64,000 nt of DNA from Halorussus vallis (GCF_024138165.1 NZ_CP100000.1:2604001-2668000), one strand, 5' to 3'. Counted from the first letter of the stretch, positions 31,212 through 40,375 are shown. Numbers and translations are program-made. The notes: generated by a model from the letters alone, not told the origin.

Positions 31212-31334
31212 GCCTCACAGTTGTCCGGCCGTCGGTATAACAGTGGTTGTGCCGCGATGACGTCGATGTAACCTGGTTGTCTCGGGGTTCGCGAAGGTAT
31301 ATCCACGCGACGCACCAACGTGCGGTGTGAGAAC

Positions 31335-32192
31335 ATGACTTCACCACCGGACGCGGGCCCGTTGCCGAAGGAAACCCGCATCGGGCGGAGCGCGCTCCGA
31401 GTCTCGGACGTCGCGGAGGCGACCGAGTTCTATCGGGACGTGGTCGGACTCGGCGTTCTCCGCCGCGCCGAGACGACGGCGGTGCTCGGCGTCGAGGAGA
31501 CGCCGCTCCTCGTGCTGGAGGGCGACGAGGACGCGCCGCAGCGACGTCGCGAGGGGACGGGACTCTATCACAACGCGTTCAGGCTGCCGTCGCGCGCGGC
31601 GCTCGGCGACGCGCTGGGCCGGATACGCGACCGCTGGAGACTCGGCGGCGCTTCCGACCACGGCGTCAGCGAAGCGCTGTACCTCACCGACCCGGAGGGC
31701 AACGGCGTCGAGATATACCGCGACTTCCCGCGCGAGGAGTGGCCGGTGGCCGACGACGACCGCGTTCGGATGACGACGACGCCGCTCGACCTCGACGCCG
31801 TCGAAGGCGCCGCCGCGGGCAACCAGCGGGTGCCGCCGGGTACCGATATCGGTCACGTCCACCTCGAAGTGTCCTCGTTGGAGGCGTTCCGGCGCTTCTA
31901 CGTCGAGGTCCTCGGGTTCGAGATTCAGGCCGACGCGCCCGGCGCGCTGTTCGTGTCGGCGGGCGGCTATCACCACCACGTGGGGGCGAACACCTGGAAC
32001 CACCGGACCGAACCGGTCGGCGGACGGGGTCTGTCGTGGTTCGAAGTGGTCGTCCCGGACGCGGACGCGCTCGATTCGGTTCGCGAACGGTTCGCCGACC
32101 GGGGGATTCCCGTCGCGGCGACGGACGAGGGTATCGCCGTCGACGACGAAGACGGTATCGAGGCTCGACTTCGCGCCGGGTCGCCGGAGTAG
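31335..32192 (+). CDS. VOC superfamily protein, two-domain (catechol 2,3-dioxygenase-like)
   Basis: This 285-residue protein has two glyoxalase/VOC modules, about 10-130 and 165-280. Metal-ligand positions are plausible: an early His is absent in module 1 (SALRVSDV) but module 2 has IGHVHLEVS and the downstream YHHHVGANTW with a Glu near FEVVVPD. This matches catechol 2,3-dioxygenase-like proteins, so the C-terminal module likely holds the metal. Substrate unknown. I chose the ATG at 31335 over one five codons upstream because the gene then starts MTSPPDAGP. Confidence 0.8.
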   Translation: MTSPPDAGPLPKETRIGRSALRVSDVAEATEFYRDVVGLGVLRRAETTAVLGVEETPLLVLEGDEDAPQRRREGTGLYHNAFRLPSRAALGDALGRIRDRWRLGGASDHGVSEALYLTDPEGNGVEIYRDFPREEWPVADDDRVRMTTTPLDLDAVEGAAAGNQRVPPGTDIGHVHLEVSSLEAFRRFYVEVLGFEIQADAPGALFVSAGGYHHHVGANTWNHRTEPVGGRGLSWFEVVVPDADALDSVRERFADRGIPVAATDEGIAVDDEDGIEARLRAGSPE

Positions 32193-32270
32193 CCGTCGGA
32201 CCGGTCGAGCGCTTCTGCTATCTCGTCACGAAGGTGAACTGTTAAGCCGCTCGGGGCGAGTGTAACTCGC

Positions 32271-33416
32271 ATGGACAGTCCCTTCTACCTCCTGGGACGG
32301 CTCACCTCCGGCTTCGACCTCTCGAAGGTCGTCGCCGGCGCCGTCTTGGTCGGTATCCTCCTCTTCGCCCTCCCGCAACTCGACCCCATCGCGGTGGTCG
32401 GCGTGCTCGTCGTCGCACTCGCGCTGGCGGTGCTCGCCAGCGCCGTCGAGATCGTCGGTCCCTACGAGAAGCGCGCGCTGACGGTGTTCGGCGAGTACAG
32501 GGAACTGCTCGGGCCGGGGCTGAACGTCGTGGTCCCGCTGGTCAGCCAGACTCACACCTTCGACATGCGGACTCAGGTGCTCAACGTGCCCGAACAGGAG
32601 GCCATCACGCGCGACAACTCGCCGGTCGTCGCCGACGCGGTGGTGTTCATCCGCGTGATGGACGCCGAGAAGGCGTACCTCGAGGTCGAAAACTACAAGC
32701 GCGCCGTCTCGAACCTCGCCCAGACCAGTCTCCGGGCGGTGATAGGCGACATGGACCTCGACGCGACGCTCTCCCGCCAGGACGAGATCAACGCCCGCAT
32801 CAGCGAGGAACTCGACGAAGCCACCGACAAGTGGGGCGTCAGGGTCGAGGCCGTCGAGGTCCAGAAGGTGATGCCCACGCCGACCGTCGTGGACGCGATG
32901 GAGCAACAGACCTCCGCCGAGCGCCGCCGCCGCGCGATGATTCTGGAAGCGCAGGGCGAGCGCCGGAGCGCCGTCGAAACCGCCCAGGGTGACAAGCAGT
33001 CGAACGTGATTCGCGCCCAGGGCGAGAAGCAGGCACAGGTGCTCGAGGCGCAGGGCGACGCCGTCTCGACGGTCTTGCGGGCCAAATCCGCCGAGTCGAT
33101 GGGCGAGCGCGCCGTCGTCGACAAGGGGATGGAGACCCTGGCGTCCATCGGCCAGGGCGAATCCACGACGTTCGTCCTGCCCCAGGAACTGTCCTCGCTG
33201 GTCGGCCGCTACGGCAAGCACCTCACCGGTAGCGACGTGCAGACCGACGGGGAGACGCTGGAGAGCCTGAAGTTCGACGCCGAAACCCAGGAGCTACTCG
33301 GACTGGACGACCTCGACGAGCTGCTCGCGGGCATGGACGACGGCGGGATTGTGGCCGACGGCGAGGAGGAACTCGACGTGGAGCGCGAGGAACTGCGGGA
33401 CGCCGAGACGGAGTGA
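32271..33416 (+). CDS. SPFH domain (stomatin/prohibitin-like) membrane protein
   Basis: This 381-residue protein has two N-terminal hydrophobic helices (about 17-38 and 40-60), then an SPFH domain (about 62-235) with VEIVGPYEKRALTVFGEY and LGPGLNVVVPL. A long coiled coil (about 205-290) carries repeated QGE/QGD motifs, and the tail is acidic. SPFH proteins build ring-like membrane microdomain scaffolds and often associate with proteases. No NfeD-like partner is next to it here. Confidence 0.88.
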   Translation: MDSPFYLLGRLTSGFDLSKVVAGAVLVGILLFALPQLDPIAVVGVLVVALALAVLASAVEIVGPYEKRALTVFGEYRELLGPGLNVVVPLVSQTHTFDMRTQVLNVPEQEAITRDNSPVVADAVVFIRVMDAEKAYLEVENYKRAVSNLAQTSLRAVIGDMDLDATLSRQDEINARISEELDEATDKWGVRVEAVEVQKVMPTPTVVDAMEQQTSAERRRRAMILEAQGERRSAVETAQGDKQSNVIRAQGEKQAQVLEAQGDAVSTVLRAKSAESMGERAVVDKGMETLASIGQGESTTFVLPQELSSLVGRYGKHLTGSDVQTDGETLESLKFDAETQELLGLDDLDELLAGMDDGGIVADGEEELDVEREELRDAETE

Positions 33417-33587
33417 CGCCGTCTCGGCGTCGAGCGCTCCGCCCGAGGCCCCCGGCGCGAACCGAGGCCGACCCAGACGCGAACTCCGGAACGAGAGCGC
33501 GAACGGCCCGAGCGGGACGACGGAACCGACGAGAGCGCCGCCTCCGGCGGCCGCCAGCCATTTTCTGCCGACCGTCGTACTGCCTCC

Positions 33588-34019
33588 ATGTCCGACCAGA
33601 AGCGCATCGCGGTCGACTTCGACAAGACGCTGACCGAGGGCGAGAAGAGCTACGTCAACGAGGAACCCGAGAACCCCGACGAGGAGATGGTCCAGTGGGT
33701 CAACGAGAAGTACGCGGAGGACCACACCGTCATCATCTGGACCGCCCGGCCCTGGGAGGCGGCCCAGGACACCGTCGCGCGACTCACCGAGTGGGGCGTC
33801 GACTGGCACGGCATCCGGATGGAGAAGGGCAACGCCGACATGTACGTCGACGACAAGGGGACGACGCCCTCTTCGGAACTGGAGCAGGACGGCTACGACG
33901 GCGACGGCGAACTCGACGAGAGCGAAACCGAGGGCGACGGCACCGACCCCGAACACGGGGACGTGCAGGAGGCGGAGGGAGACGATGCCGAGAGCGGCGC
34001 CGAAGAGGGCGAGGCGTAA
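33588..34019 (+). CDS. HAD-like hydrolase (capsule-biosynthesis phosphatase-like) with acidic tail
   Basis: This 143-residue protein begins with IAVDFDKTLTEGE, a DxDxT HAD loop, and has the second motif IIWTARP near residue 50 and a lysine further on (MEKGNADMYVDDKG). It resembles small HAD phosphatases of the BT0820/capsule biosynthesis type without a cap domain. The final ~50 residues are almost wholly Asp/Glu/Gly/Ser, probably disordered. Substrate unknown. Confidence 0.7.
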   Translation: MSDQKRIAVDFDKTLTEGEKSYVNEEPENPDEEMVQWVNEKYAEDHTVIIWTARPWEAAQDTVARLTEWGVDWHGIRMEKGNADMYVDDKGTTPSSELEQDGYDGDGELDESETEGDGTDPEHGDVQEAEGDDAESGAEEGEA

Positions 34020-34070
34020 CGGTCGAAAGCGGTTCGAAGTCGTTCGAGGCGTCGTGTGGCCGACGCCGAA

Positions 34071-34454
34071 CTACGAGTGAGGCGGGTTTCGGTCGTTCTT
34101 CTGGCACGCCATCAGTTGATTCCCGTCCGGGTCCTCGAAGGTGACGAAGGTGACGCTCCCGACGTCTTCGGGCCCCATGACGACCGGGACGTCGAGGTCT
34201 ACGAGAAAGTCCCGCGTCGCTTCTGCGTCGTCGGTCCAGAAGAAATACAGCGGCTGCGAGGAGTTCTCGACCGGTCGGTTGGCGTCGAGAACCAGCCCCG
34301 TCTCGCCCGCCATCTCGACGTCGTAGATGGTCCCCTCGTGAGCGGTGTCCTCCGCGGGCAGGCCGAACAGTTCGCTGTACCACTCGACCGAGCGCTCCAT
34401 GTCCGACACGGGGACGAACACGTTTCCGATTCGATTCCGAAGTGGACTTTCCAT
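34071..34454 (-). CDS. VOC family (glyoxalase-like) protein
   Basis: This 127-residue single-module VOC protein has the fold signature NVFVPVSDMERSVEWYSELFG and ends with VTFEDPDGNQLMACQ. A canonical His metal ligand is not obvious at the first strand, so it may be a binding protein rather than an enzyme. The ATG at 34454 gives the family-typical N-terminus; the frame extends 61 codons further upstream without support. Confidence 0.75.
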   Translation of the reverse strand: MESPLRNRIGNVFVPVSDMERSVEWYSELFGLPAEDTAHEGTIYDVEMAGETGLVLDANRPVENSSQPLYFFWTDDAEATRDFLVDLDVPVVMGPEDVGSVTFVTFEDPDGNQLMACQKNDRNPPHS

Positions 34455-34607
34455 CGAGTCGAAGTCCGAAGAACGGCGACATAACCGTTCAGCGCGCGCC
34501 GAAAGTGTTCGCCGTACGGACCACAACCGACGCCGTGAGGTTCCTGATTCTCTTGGGTATTGAAACCGAGCGAACGATTCAAGCGGAACGGGTGGCAGGT
34601 AAGAGTC

Positions 34608-35201
34608 ATGTCTACGAGTAAAACTGCAAAGGAACATTCTGAGGAGGCAGAAGTCGACTTACTGAGTCAAAGAACCGTCCCGAACAAGACCTACTGGTCA
34701 AAGATTGCAGCGGGAAGTTTCGATAGACTCTCCGTTTTCCTCGTCCTGAGTGCGTTCCTTGTACCAATTATCCTCGCCGCTCTTTGGGGAACTATCGGGA
34801 ATCACCTTCCTTTTCTCAAGGCTGGTCCCTACCGTGGAAACCTGATTGCGTTCTCCATCGCCTCCCTTTCTGCGGTCTTCACGCTACTTTCGATTAGAGA
34901 AAAGAAACGCGACCGTGAAGCGAGTGTCGGACCAACATTGTTCGTCGCCAAGCGGGGCGACGAATACGGAATCGTGAACTTGGGTGCCGGTCCAGCCCAC
35001 GAACTCACGGTGCAAGTGGCCGACGAACACGTCGACGATTGGGAGCACCACTCATCGGTCGAGACTGACAAAATCCTCCGTGTAGGAGACGATTTCCTCT
35101 CACTCGATACCGAGGACGAACCGAGGGAGGTTCGGATGGTGTACCGAACCAACCTCGGAAACAAGGAACGTCCCATAATCCGGGAAATCACCGCGGAGTA
35201 G
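34608..35201 (+). CDS. hypothetical membrane protein of atypical composition
   Basis: This 197-residue protein has two TM segments (about 38-62 and 80-100), then a basic stretch and a soluble beta-rich C-terminal domain (PTLFVAKRGDEYGIVNLGAG). Codon usage and base composition are noticeably more A/T-rich than its neighbours, suggesting recent transfer. No family recognised. It ends 3 nt from the convergent uvrB stop. Confidence 0.6.
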   Translation: MSTSKTAKEHSEEAEVDLLSQRTVPNKTYWSKIAAGSFDRLSVFLVLSAFLVPIILAALWGTIGNHLPFLKAGPYRGNLIAFSIASLSAVFTLLSIREKKRDREASVGPTLFVAKRGDEYGIVNLGAGPAHELTVQVADEHVDDWEHHSSVETDKILRVGDDFLSLDTEDEPREVRMVYRTNLGNKERPIIREITAE

Positions 35202-35204
35202 CCG

Positions 35205-37265
35205 TCAGAACTCGCCTTTCGGCTCCGGTACGCCGCCTTCGACCTCCACGTCCACGTCGAACTCCTCGCGGAGTTCCCGGATGCGGTCGCGGATGTCGGC
35301 GGCCAGTTCGAACTCCAGGTTGCTCGCGGCCTCGTTCATCCGGTCTTCTAGGTCCTCGATGCGCCGGGCGGCCTCGTCGTCGGTTTCGGGTTCGCCGTCG
35401 GTCACGCCGGAGGTGTCGGTCTTGGACCCCGGCAGGTTGGCGTCCGAAACCTCCTTCTCGATGGTCGTGGCTTCGAAGCCGTGCTCCTCGTTGAACTGCT
35501 GTTGAATCTTCCGGCGGCGCTGGGTTTCGTCGATGGCGGCCTCCATCGCGTCGGTCATCTGGTCGGCGTACAGCACCACCTCGCCGTTGACGTTCCGGGC
35601 GGCCCGGCCCATCGTCTGGACCAGCGAGGTTTCCGAGCGCAGGAAGCCCTGCTGGTCGGCGTCGAGGATGGCCACGAGCGACACTTCGGGGATGTCCAGA
35701 CCCTCCCGGAGGAGGTTGATGCCCACCAGCACGTCGAACTCGCCCAGGCGCAGGCCCCGGACGAGTTCGTGGCGTTCGAGGGTGTCGGTCTCGTCGTGCA
35801 TGTACTCGACCGCGACGCCGGCCTCCTCGAGGTACTCGGTGAGGTCCTCGGCCATGCGCTTGGTGAGCGTCGTCACGAGCACGCGCTCGTCGTTCTCGGT
35901 TCGCTTGCTGATGCGGTCCATCAGGTCGTCGATCTGGCCCTGCGCGTCGGTGACCTCGACCTTCGGGTCGACGAGGTGGGTCGGCCGAACGATTTGCTCG
36001 ACGATCTGCTCGCTCTGTTCCTGCTCGTAGTCGGCGGGGGTCGCCGAGACGTACAGCGTCCGGTCGGTCTTCTCCTCGAACTCCTCGAAGGTGAGCGGGC
36101 GGTTGTCGTACGCCGTGGGGAGTCGGAAGCCGTTCTCGACCAGGCTGTCCTTGCGGGACTTGTCGCCCGCGAACTGGCCCTTGATCTGCGGGACGGTCTG
36201 GTGGGACTCGTCGATGACCGTGAGGAAGTCGTCGGGGAAGTAGTCGAGCAGGGTGTACGGCGCGTCGCCGACCTCCCTGTCGGAGAGGTACACCGAGTAG
36301 TTCTCGATGCCCGAACAGTAGCCGGCCTCGCGCATCATCTCTAGGTCGAAGGTGGTCCGCTCCTCGATGCGCTGGGCCGCCACGAGGTCGTTGTTCCGCT
36401 CGAAGTATCGGATGCGGTCGTCGAGGTCGTCCTTGATCTCGGCGATGGCGTCCTCCATGGTCTTCTCGGGGATGGAGTAGTGCTCCGCCGGGTGGACCAG
36501 CACCGCGGGTTCCTGGGAGACGACTTCGCCCTCCAGGGGGTCGACCTTCATCATGCGGTCGACCTCCTCGCCCCACAGTTCGACCCGTACCGCGTACCGG
36601 CCGTACATCGGGAAGATTTCGACCGTGTCGCCCCGCACGCGGAAGGTACCCTGCGTGAAGTCGACGTCGTTGCGCTCGTAGTTGAGGTCCACCAGTCGGG
36701 CGAGCAGTTCGTCCCGGCCGATGTCGTCGCCGACCTCCAGGCGGAGGCTCATCTCCTCGTAGTTCCGCGGGTCACCGAGGCCGTAGATCGCGGAAACCGA
36801 CGCGACCACGATGACGTCGTCGCGGGTGAGCAGCGACCGGGTCGCGGAGTGGCGCAGGCGGTCGATCTCGTCGTTGATGGACGCGTCCTTCTCGATGTAC
36901 TTGTCCGTCTGCTCGACGTACGCCTCCGGTTGGTAGTAGTCGTAGTAGGAGACGAAGTACTCGACGGCGTTGTCCGGAAAGAGGTTGCGGAACTCCTCGT
37001 ACAATTGGGCGGCGAGGGTCTTGTTGTGGGCGATGACCAGCGTGGGCATCTCTATCTCCTCGACCACCCACGAGACGGTGTTGGTCTTGCCCGACCCCGT
37101 CACGCCCAGCAGGGTCTGTTTGTCCATTCCAGACCGGAACCCTTCGGCCAACTGCTCGATGGCCTCGGGCTGGTCGCCCGCGGGGTCGAAGGGCGCGTCG
37201 ACCCGGAAGTCGCTTTCGGCGTCGGGTTGGTCGGGCGAGAGGGGACCGGAGTCGGCGTCGCTCAT
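35205..37265 (-). CDS. uvrB: excinuclease ABC subunit B
   Basis: UvrB verifies DNA damage and recruits UvrC. The 686-residue helicase-like protein carries Walker [11 protein letters not shown] (about 54-63), the beta-hairpin region ([11 protein letters not shown]), the DEAD-type motif IDESHQ, motif VI near [12 protein letters not shown] and a C-terminal UVR domain ([20 protein letters not shown]) for UvrC contact. Length is normal. uvrC lies 4-8 kb away on the other strand. A repeat-filled spacer of 640 nt lies upstream. Confidence 0.96.
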   Translation of the reverse strand: MSDADSGPLSPDQPDAESDFRVDAPFDPAGDQPEAIEQLAEGFRSGMDKQTLLGVTGSGKTNTVSWVVEEIEMPTLVIAHNKTLAAQLYEEFRNLFPDNAVEYFVSYYDYYQPEAYVEQTDKYIEKDASINDEIDRLRHSATRSLLTRDDVIVVASVSAIYGLGDPRNYEEMSLRLEVGDDIGRDELLARLVDLNYERNDVDFTQGTFRVRGDTVEIFPMYGRYAVRVELWGEEVDRMMKVDPLEGEVVSQEPAVLVHPAEHYSIPEKTMEDAIAEIKDDLDDRIRYFERNNDLVAAQRIEERTTFDLEMMREAGYCSGIENYSVYLSDREVGDAPYTLLDYFPDDFLTVIDESHQTVPQIKGQFAGDKSRKDSLVENGFRLPTAYDNRPLTFEEFEEKTDRTLYVSATPADYEQEQSEQIVEQIVRPTHLVDPKVEVTDAQGQIDDLMDRISKRTENDERVLVTTLTKRMAEDLTEYLEEAGVAVEYMHDETDTLERHELVRGLRLGEFDVLVGINLLREGLDIPEVSLVAILDADQQGFLRSETSLVQTMGRAARNVNGEVVLYADQMTDAMEAAIDETQRRRKIQQQFNEEHGFEATTIEKEVSDANLPGSKTDTSGVTDGEPETDDEAARRIEDLEDRMNEAASNLEFELAADIRDRIRELREEFDVDVEVEGGVPEPKGEF

Positions 37266-37378
37266 ACTGGAACACGGTAAGCATCGGAGCTACTTGAGAC
37301 GGTCGCTTGGGAACAAGAGGGGAGTGAAAGTGGTCGTGTCTTTCGGTCGTTCGGGGCTACCGAGGAGGGACCTTTCGG

Positions 37379-37540
37379 ACGAAGCATCCTGCTCGTACTC
37401 CGCAATCGAATGGTGTCTTTGCGAGTCGGGCGTCCTGCTCGCACTCCGCAGAGACGTGTTCTTTCCTCAATCGAAGCGTCCTGCTCGTAGTCTATGGTTG
37501 ATGGTGTTTATGCGGTGAAGCGTCCTGCTCGCACGATGCA
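37379..37540. repeat. family D short spaced repeats, four units
   Basis: On the minus strand, TRCGAGCAGGAYGCTTC-like motifs occur four times; the shared 9-mer TCCTGCTCG on the plus strand begins at 37387, 37433, 37479 and 37523. The spacing is 46, 46 and 44 bp with unrelated 28-30 bp between. The array abuts family A copy 2, the same order as D next to A at 5.7-6.1 kb. The remaining 37266-37378 shows nothing clear. Confidence 0.65.
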
Positions 37541-37650
37541 AATGAGTAACCGCAACCACATCCTCCCCAACCGACTCCTTCGTGCCCTGCGGGCACTCAG
37601 TCGTCCCTCGCGCGGTCGCACCCTGCCGGGTGCGACTTCGCGCGCCGGGG
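37541..37650. repeat. family A repeat, copy 2 (half element)
   Basis: It starts with GAGTAACCGCAACCACATCC and continues with CTCCCCAACCGACTCC and TCGTCCCTCGCGCG, shared with copies at 5725 and 57232. Two hairpins occupy the same places as in the other copies but have different sequence: a 6-bp stem at 37582-37596 (GTGCCC) and a 9-bp stem at 37615-37636 (GTCGCACCC). The right-hand inverted half is missing. Confidence 0.65.
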
Positions 37651-37755
37651 AACCGGTGAAAATAGCGCGAGGTAGTGTTTTCGAATTGGCGTGCGCTGGC
37701 AGAGTGCAGTGGCGGTTTGCAGGGCGCGAAGCGCCCGCACCAGTTCTCCGAAGAT

Positions 37756-37796
37756 GCGAACGAGATGACCGCGCGCTGCGCGGTCATCTCGTTCGC
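37756..37796. repeat. 19-bp perfect inverted repeat
   Basis: The arm at 37756-37774 (GCGAACGAGATGACCGCGC) pairs exactly with 37778-37796 around GCT. It lies at the left edge of family C copy 1. The equivalent place in copy 2 (near 39320-39345) holds the unrelated but short GAGCGAACGAAGTGAGCG phrase. Confidence 0.65.
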
Positions 37797-37798
37797 GT

Positions 37799-37904
37799 GC
37801 CCTTTTTTGGTCCAGATTTTTTCGAGGAGTGGTTGCCGGACAGACCTCCGGCCTGTCCGGCGACCCGACGAAGAAAAAAGGTGGGAACGAAAGGTGGGGG
37901 TCGG
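37799..37904 (-). terminator. family C repeat, copy 1, ending at a gene's 3' end
   Basis: On the minus strand, directly after the stop of the 37906-38976 gene, come a conserved block with CACCTTTTTTCTTCGTCGG, then a 9-bp hairpin (37835-37861, GCCGGACAG arm), then an A-rich block. On the plus strand the latter is CCTTTTTTGG and ATTTTTT. The same blocks abut the stop of the gene at 39501. The T-runs make termination on one or both strands plausible. Confidence 0.55.
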
Positions 37905-37905
37905 G

Positions 37906-38976
37906 TTAGGTGCTCCAGTCGGTGTCGGCGCGCTGTTCCTCCTCCGGGGTGAACGGCCCGAACACGACCGTCCGGCGCGAAACCGTCGCCAGTCGGAGCG
38001 CGTAGGAGAACAGCACCGCGACGGGCGAGAGCGTGACCGCCGTGAGGAGTGAAATCGCGACCACCGACGGGAGGAACGACACCGTCAGCGCCCAGGCGTT
38101 CTTGTACGCCAGCAGGACCACGCTGGCGGTGACGATGGCGACCGACCCGACGTAGACGATGCGCCGCGAGAGCTGGGCGAGTTCGCGCTGGAGGTACAGC
38201 GTCTTGAAGTACTGGCGAGCGGTGTCTATCTGCTTCAGGAGTTCGCGCATCTCCTCCAGCAGTTCGTTCGCGCGGTCGGAGAACTGGTCGCCGTAGATGG
38301 TCTGGAACCGCCGGGTCGTGTAGAACTGCCAGGAGTCGTCGTAGTTGAGGATGGTGAGCAGGCCGTCCATCTCGAACGGCTGGGCTTCGAGGTCGTCGGC
38401 CACGTCGTTGGTCTGGTCGCGCACGGTGGCGACGTAGTCGGCGATCTCGTTCCGGAGTCGGTCGTCGTCCGGGGTCGCCTCCTCGCCCAACTCGGCCGCG
38501 CGACCGTGGAGCGCCCGGAAGAGCACGCGCGTGAAGCCCGCGGGCTGGGAGGGCGAGATGACCGAGTCCGTCGTGTCCTCGATCCGCTCGCGGAACTCGA
38601 TGCGTTCGTTGAGTCGGTCGTAGAGGTCGTCCGGCGAGCCGAACTGCCGCGAGAGCATCAACTGGTTGATGGTGAGGACGATGGTGACCAGCGAGAGCAG
38701 ACCGTTGACGAGGCCGTTGAACAGCCACCGCATCCGCTTGGCGTTGAGGTTCGGTTCCAGCACCACGAGGCTCACCGTGAGCGCCACGACCATCCCCGCG
38801 AGGATGACTCCCGAGACGGCGAACCGGTTGCCCCGCAGGAGCATCCACCGGACGAATCGCCCCCCGCGAATCCACTCGATGAGGCTCGCTTCCGACCGGT
38901 CGGCCTTCGACGGGTCGGGGTCCTCGCCCGACGTGGTCGACGTCCCCGACGGTCCGTCGCGCTGTGATGAACCCAT
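37906..38976 (-). CDS. hypothetical membrane protein with four TM helices
   Basis: This 356-residue protein has TM pairs at about 52-72 and 88-108, then a large cytosolic helical region (110-265) with conserved acidic and aromatic residues (NYDDSWQFYTTRRFQ). A second TM pair follows at about 270-292 and 298-325. The N-terminus is polar and disordered. I recognise no named family. Its stop is followed directly by family C repeat copy 1. Confidence 0.6.
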   Translation of the reverse strand: MGSSQRDGPSGTSTTSGEDPDPSKADRSEASLIEWIRGGRFVRWMLLRGNRFAVSGVILAGMVVALTVSLVVLEPNLNAKRMRWLFNGLVNGLLSLVTIVLTINQLMLSRQFGSPDDLYDRLNERIEFRERIEDTTDSVISPSQPAGFTRVLFRALHGRAAELGEEATPDDDRLRNEIADYVATVRDQTNDVADDLEAQPFEMDGLLTILNYDDSWQFYTTRRFQTIYGDQFSDRANELLEEMRELLKQIDTARQYFKTLYLQRELAQLSRRIVYVGSVAIVTASVVLLAYKNAWALTVSFLPSVVAISLLTAVTLSPVAVLFSYALRLATVSRRTVVFGPFTPEEEQRADTDWST

Positions 38977-39039
38977 CCGTCCGGAACGTCTACGAGTGCA
39001 GACAAAAGTCCGATGGCAGTTCCGGATTTCCGACAGTAG

Positions 39040-39192
39040 TTACTCGAACGACAGGTCGTTGGGATCCTCGGCGACGACCCACCAGTGGACATCCCGCTTG
39101 GGGTGTCTGCGCTCGACGTGGGCTTCGAGGTCGTCCCCGCTGTCGAAGTCCTTCCCGCAGAGGTTGCATCGGTGGTGGCGCTTGTGAGGCAT
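39040..39192 (-). CDS. 50-residue C2H2 zinc-finger protein
   Basis: A complete 50-codon gene starts MPHKRHHRCNLCGKDF and contains one classical C2H2 finger: Cys9-x2-Cys12-x12-His25-x4-His30. It ends with a tryptophan-bearing acidic tail (DVHWWVVAEDPNDLSFE). Haloarchaea encode many such micro-proteins, some of which affect biofilm formation or other cell processes; the role of this one is unknown. It lies between the membrane protein and the ferritin-like gene, on the same strand. Confidence 0.7.
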   Translation of the reverse strand: MPHKRHHRCNLCGKDFDSGDDLEAHVERRHPKRDVHWWVVAEDPNDLSFE

Positions 39193-39300
39193 GGCGAAGG
39201 TGGTACGCCGGACGCGGCAAAAGCCCTACCGGCGATGACAGTCGTTCCAAATCGGTATCTCAATCGACAGCTCCTCACTGGACGAGGCCGGAAGGCGGTA

Positions 39301-39499
39301 GTCGCACCGGTTGCTCTCAGATGCGAGCGAACGAAGTGAGCGAGCGTGTCCTTTTTGGTCCGGATTTTCTCGAGCACCGTGGGAGCGAAGCTCCCACGAA
39401 CCGTGCGAGCGGCGGAGCCGCGAGCAGAGAGCGGTGGCTAATTCGCCTTCGGCGAATTAGCCATCCGACGAAGAAAAAAAGTAGAACGAAAGGTGGGGA
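39301..39499 (-). terminator. family C repeat, copy 2, ending at a gene's 3' end
   Basis: It holds the same conserved blocks as copy 1: on the plus strand CCTTTTTGGTCC, GGATTTTCTCGAG and GACGAAGAAAAAAAG, then AACGAAAGGTGGGGAC directly before the stop of the gene at 39501. The intervening hairpins differ completely: a 9-bp stem at 39378-39398 (CGTGGGAGC) and a 12-bp stem at 39436-39462 (GGCTAATTCGCC). No gene lies in 39193-39500. Confidence 0.55.
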
Positions 39500-39500
39500 C

Positions 39501-40130
39501 CTAGCAGACCGGCTTCGGATTCACGCCCATCGACTCCAGTGACTCGGTGTACTCCTCGTAGGCCGCCTGAATCGCGCCGCCGGCCGCCTCCTTCGCGCGC
39601 TCGTAGTCGTCGTCGCTCTCGCAGACCTCCTCCAGCAGGTCGGTCGCGCGCTCTAACTGGCCGTCGAGATCGTCGCCCAAGTCGCGGAACAGTTGAGCGG
39701 TCTGCGGGTCGGCCTGCCCGACGAAGAAGCCGACCATCTGGGACTTCGACTGGTCGCTGGCGAGGATGCGCCCGAGCAGGCCGCCGACTCGGCCCTGGGT
39801 GTCCTCGACGCCCCGGAGGTACTCGTGGAGCGCCGGCACCTCGCTCGGTTCGTGGTCCTCGCCGAGTTTTCCGACGACCTTCTCGTAGTGGTCGCGCTCC
39901 TCGTCGGCAGTCTCGGCGAAGACCTCGCGCGCGGTGTCGTCGTCCTCCGAGTCGGCCCACTCCTCGAACGTCTCGGCGGCGGCGTACTCCGAGTCGGCGG
40001 CGGCCCGGAACACGTCCTCGGGGTCCATCTCGCCGCCGGTCGCGGCGTACAGCGACTTCGAGGAGCCGAGTCGTGAGAGGGCGGTTTCGTTGTCGTCGCG
40101 GACCGCGTCGAGGAAGTCCTCTGCGTTCAT
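39501..40130 (-). CDS. ferritin-like/rubrerythrin family protein
   Basis: This 209-residue helical protein carries carboxylate and His residues with rubrerythrin-like spacing: a Glu in YAAAETFEEWAD (about 50-60) and ExxH-type EERDHYEKV (about 77-85), followed by another helical pair. It lacks a rubredoxin domain, so it may be a diiron oxidase or peroxide-defence protein, as inferred for haloarchaeal relatives. Iron-binding capacity cannot be confirmed from sequence alone. Confidence 0.7.
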   Translation of the reverse strand: MNAEDFLDAVRDDNETALSRLGSSKSLYAATGGEMDPEDVFRAAADSEYAAAETFEEWADSEDDDTAREVFAETADEERDHYEKVVGKLGEDHEPSEVPALHEYLRGVEDTQGRVGGLLGRILASDQSKSQMVGFFVGQADPQTAQLFRDLGDDLDGQLERATDLLEEVCESDDDYERAKEAAGGAIQAAYEEYTESLESMGVNPKPVC

Positions 40131-40257
40131 GGCTCGTGGTACGGAGGGCGGGCGTTTGTAAGTAGCGACGGCGGAAAGAGTGGACAGTAGACGTGTCCGT
40201 TTCGGAAACGTTCGTCAGTTAGTTACGAGTGACAACAACCGAGTCAGTGACCGCTTC

Positions 40258-40375
40258 GAAAGCCCCCGGCCGCTACGCTCCCGCGGCTCGATGCGCTCCT
40301 CGGTCGCGCCTTCGGCGCACCCTGCGGTGCTTGACTTCGCCGGGGTTCGCGTAGCGGCCGGCCCCTTTCAGTCCC
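40258..40375 (+). repeat. family B repeat, copy 1
   Basis: It begins GAAAGCCCCCGG and ends CCCCTTTCAGTCCC, with a perfect 13-bp outer stem (40266-40278 with 40349-40361, CCGGCCGCTACGC). The centre includes the block GCTCGATGCGCTCCTCGG and a short hairpin GCGCC-TTC-GGCGC. Matching blocks recur at 57106-57231 and, reversed, at 57493-57609, with different stem sequences. The spacer 40131-40510 holds no gene. Confidence 0.7.

Noticed and set aside
37379-37540. Could the D array be a CRISPR?
   Set aside because: The repeat is about 17 bp and imperfect, only three or four units exist, and no cas genes are in the window.
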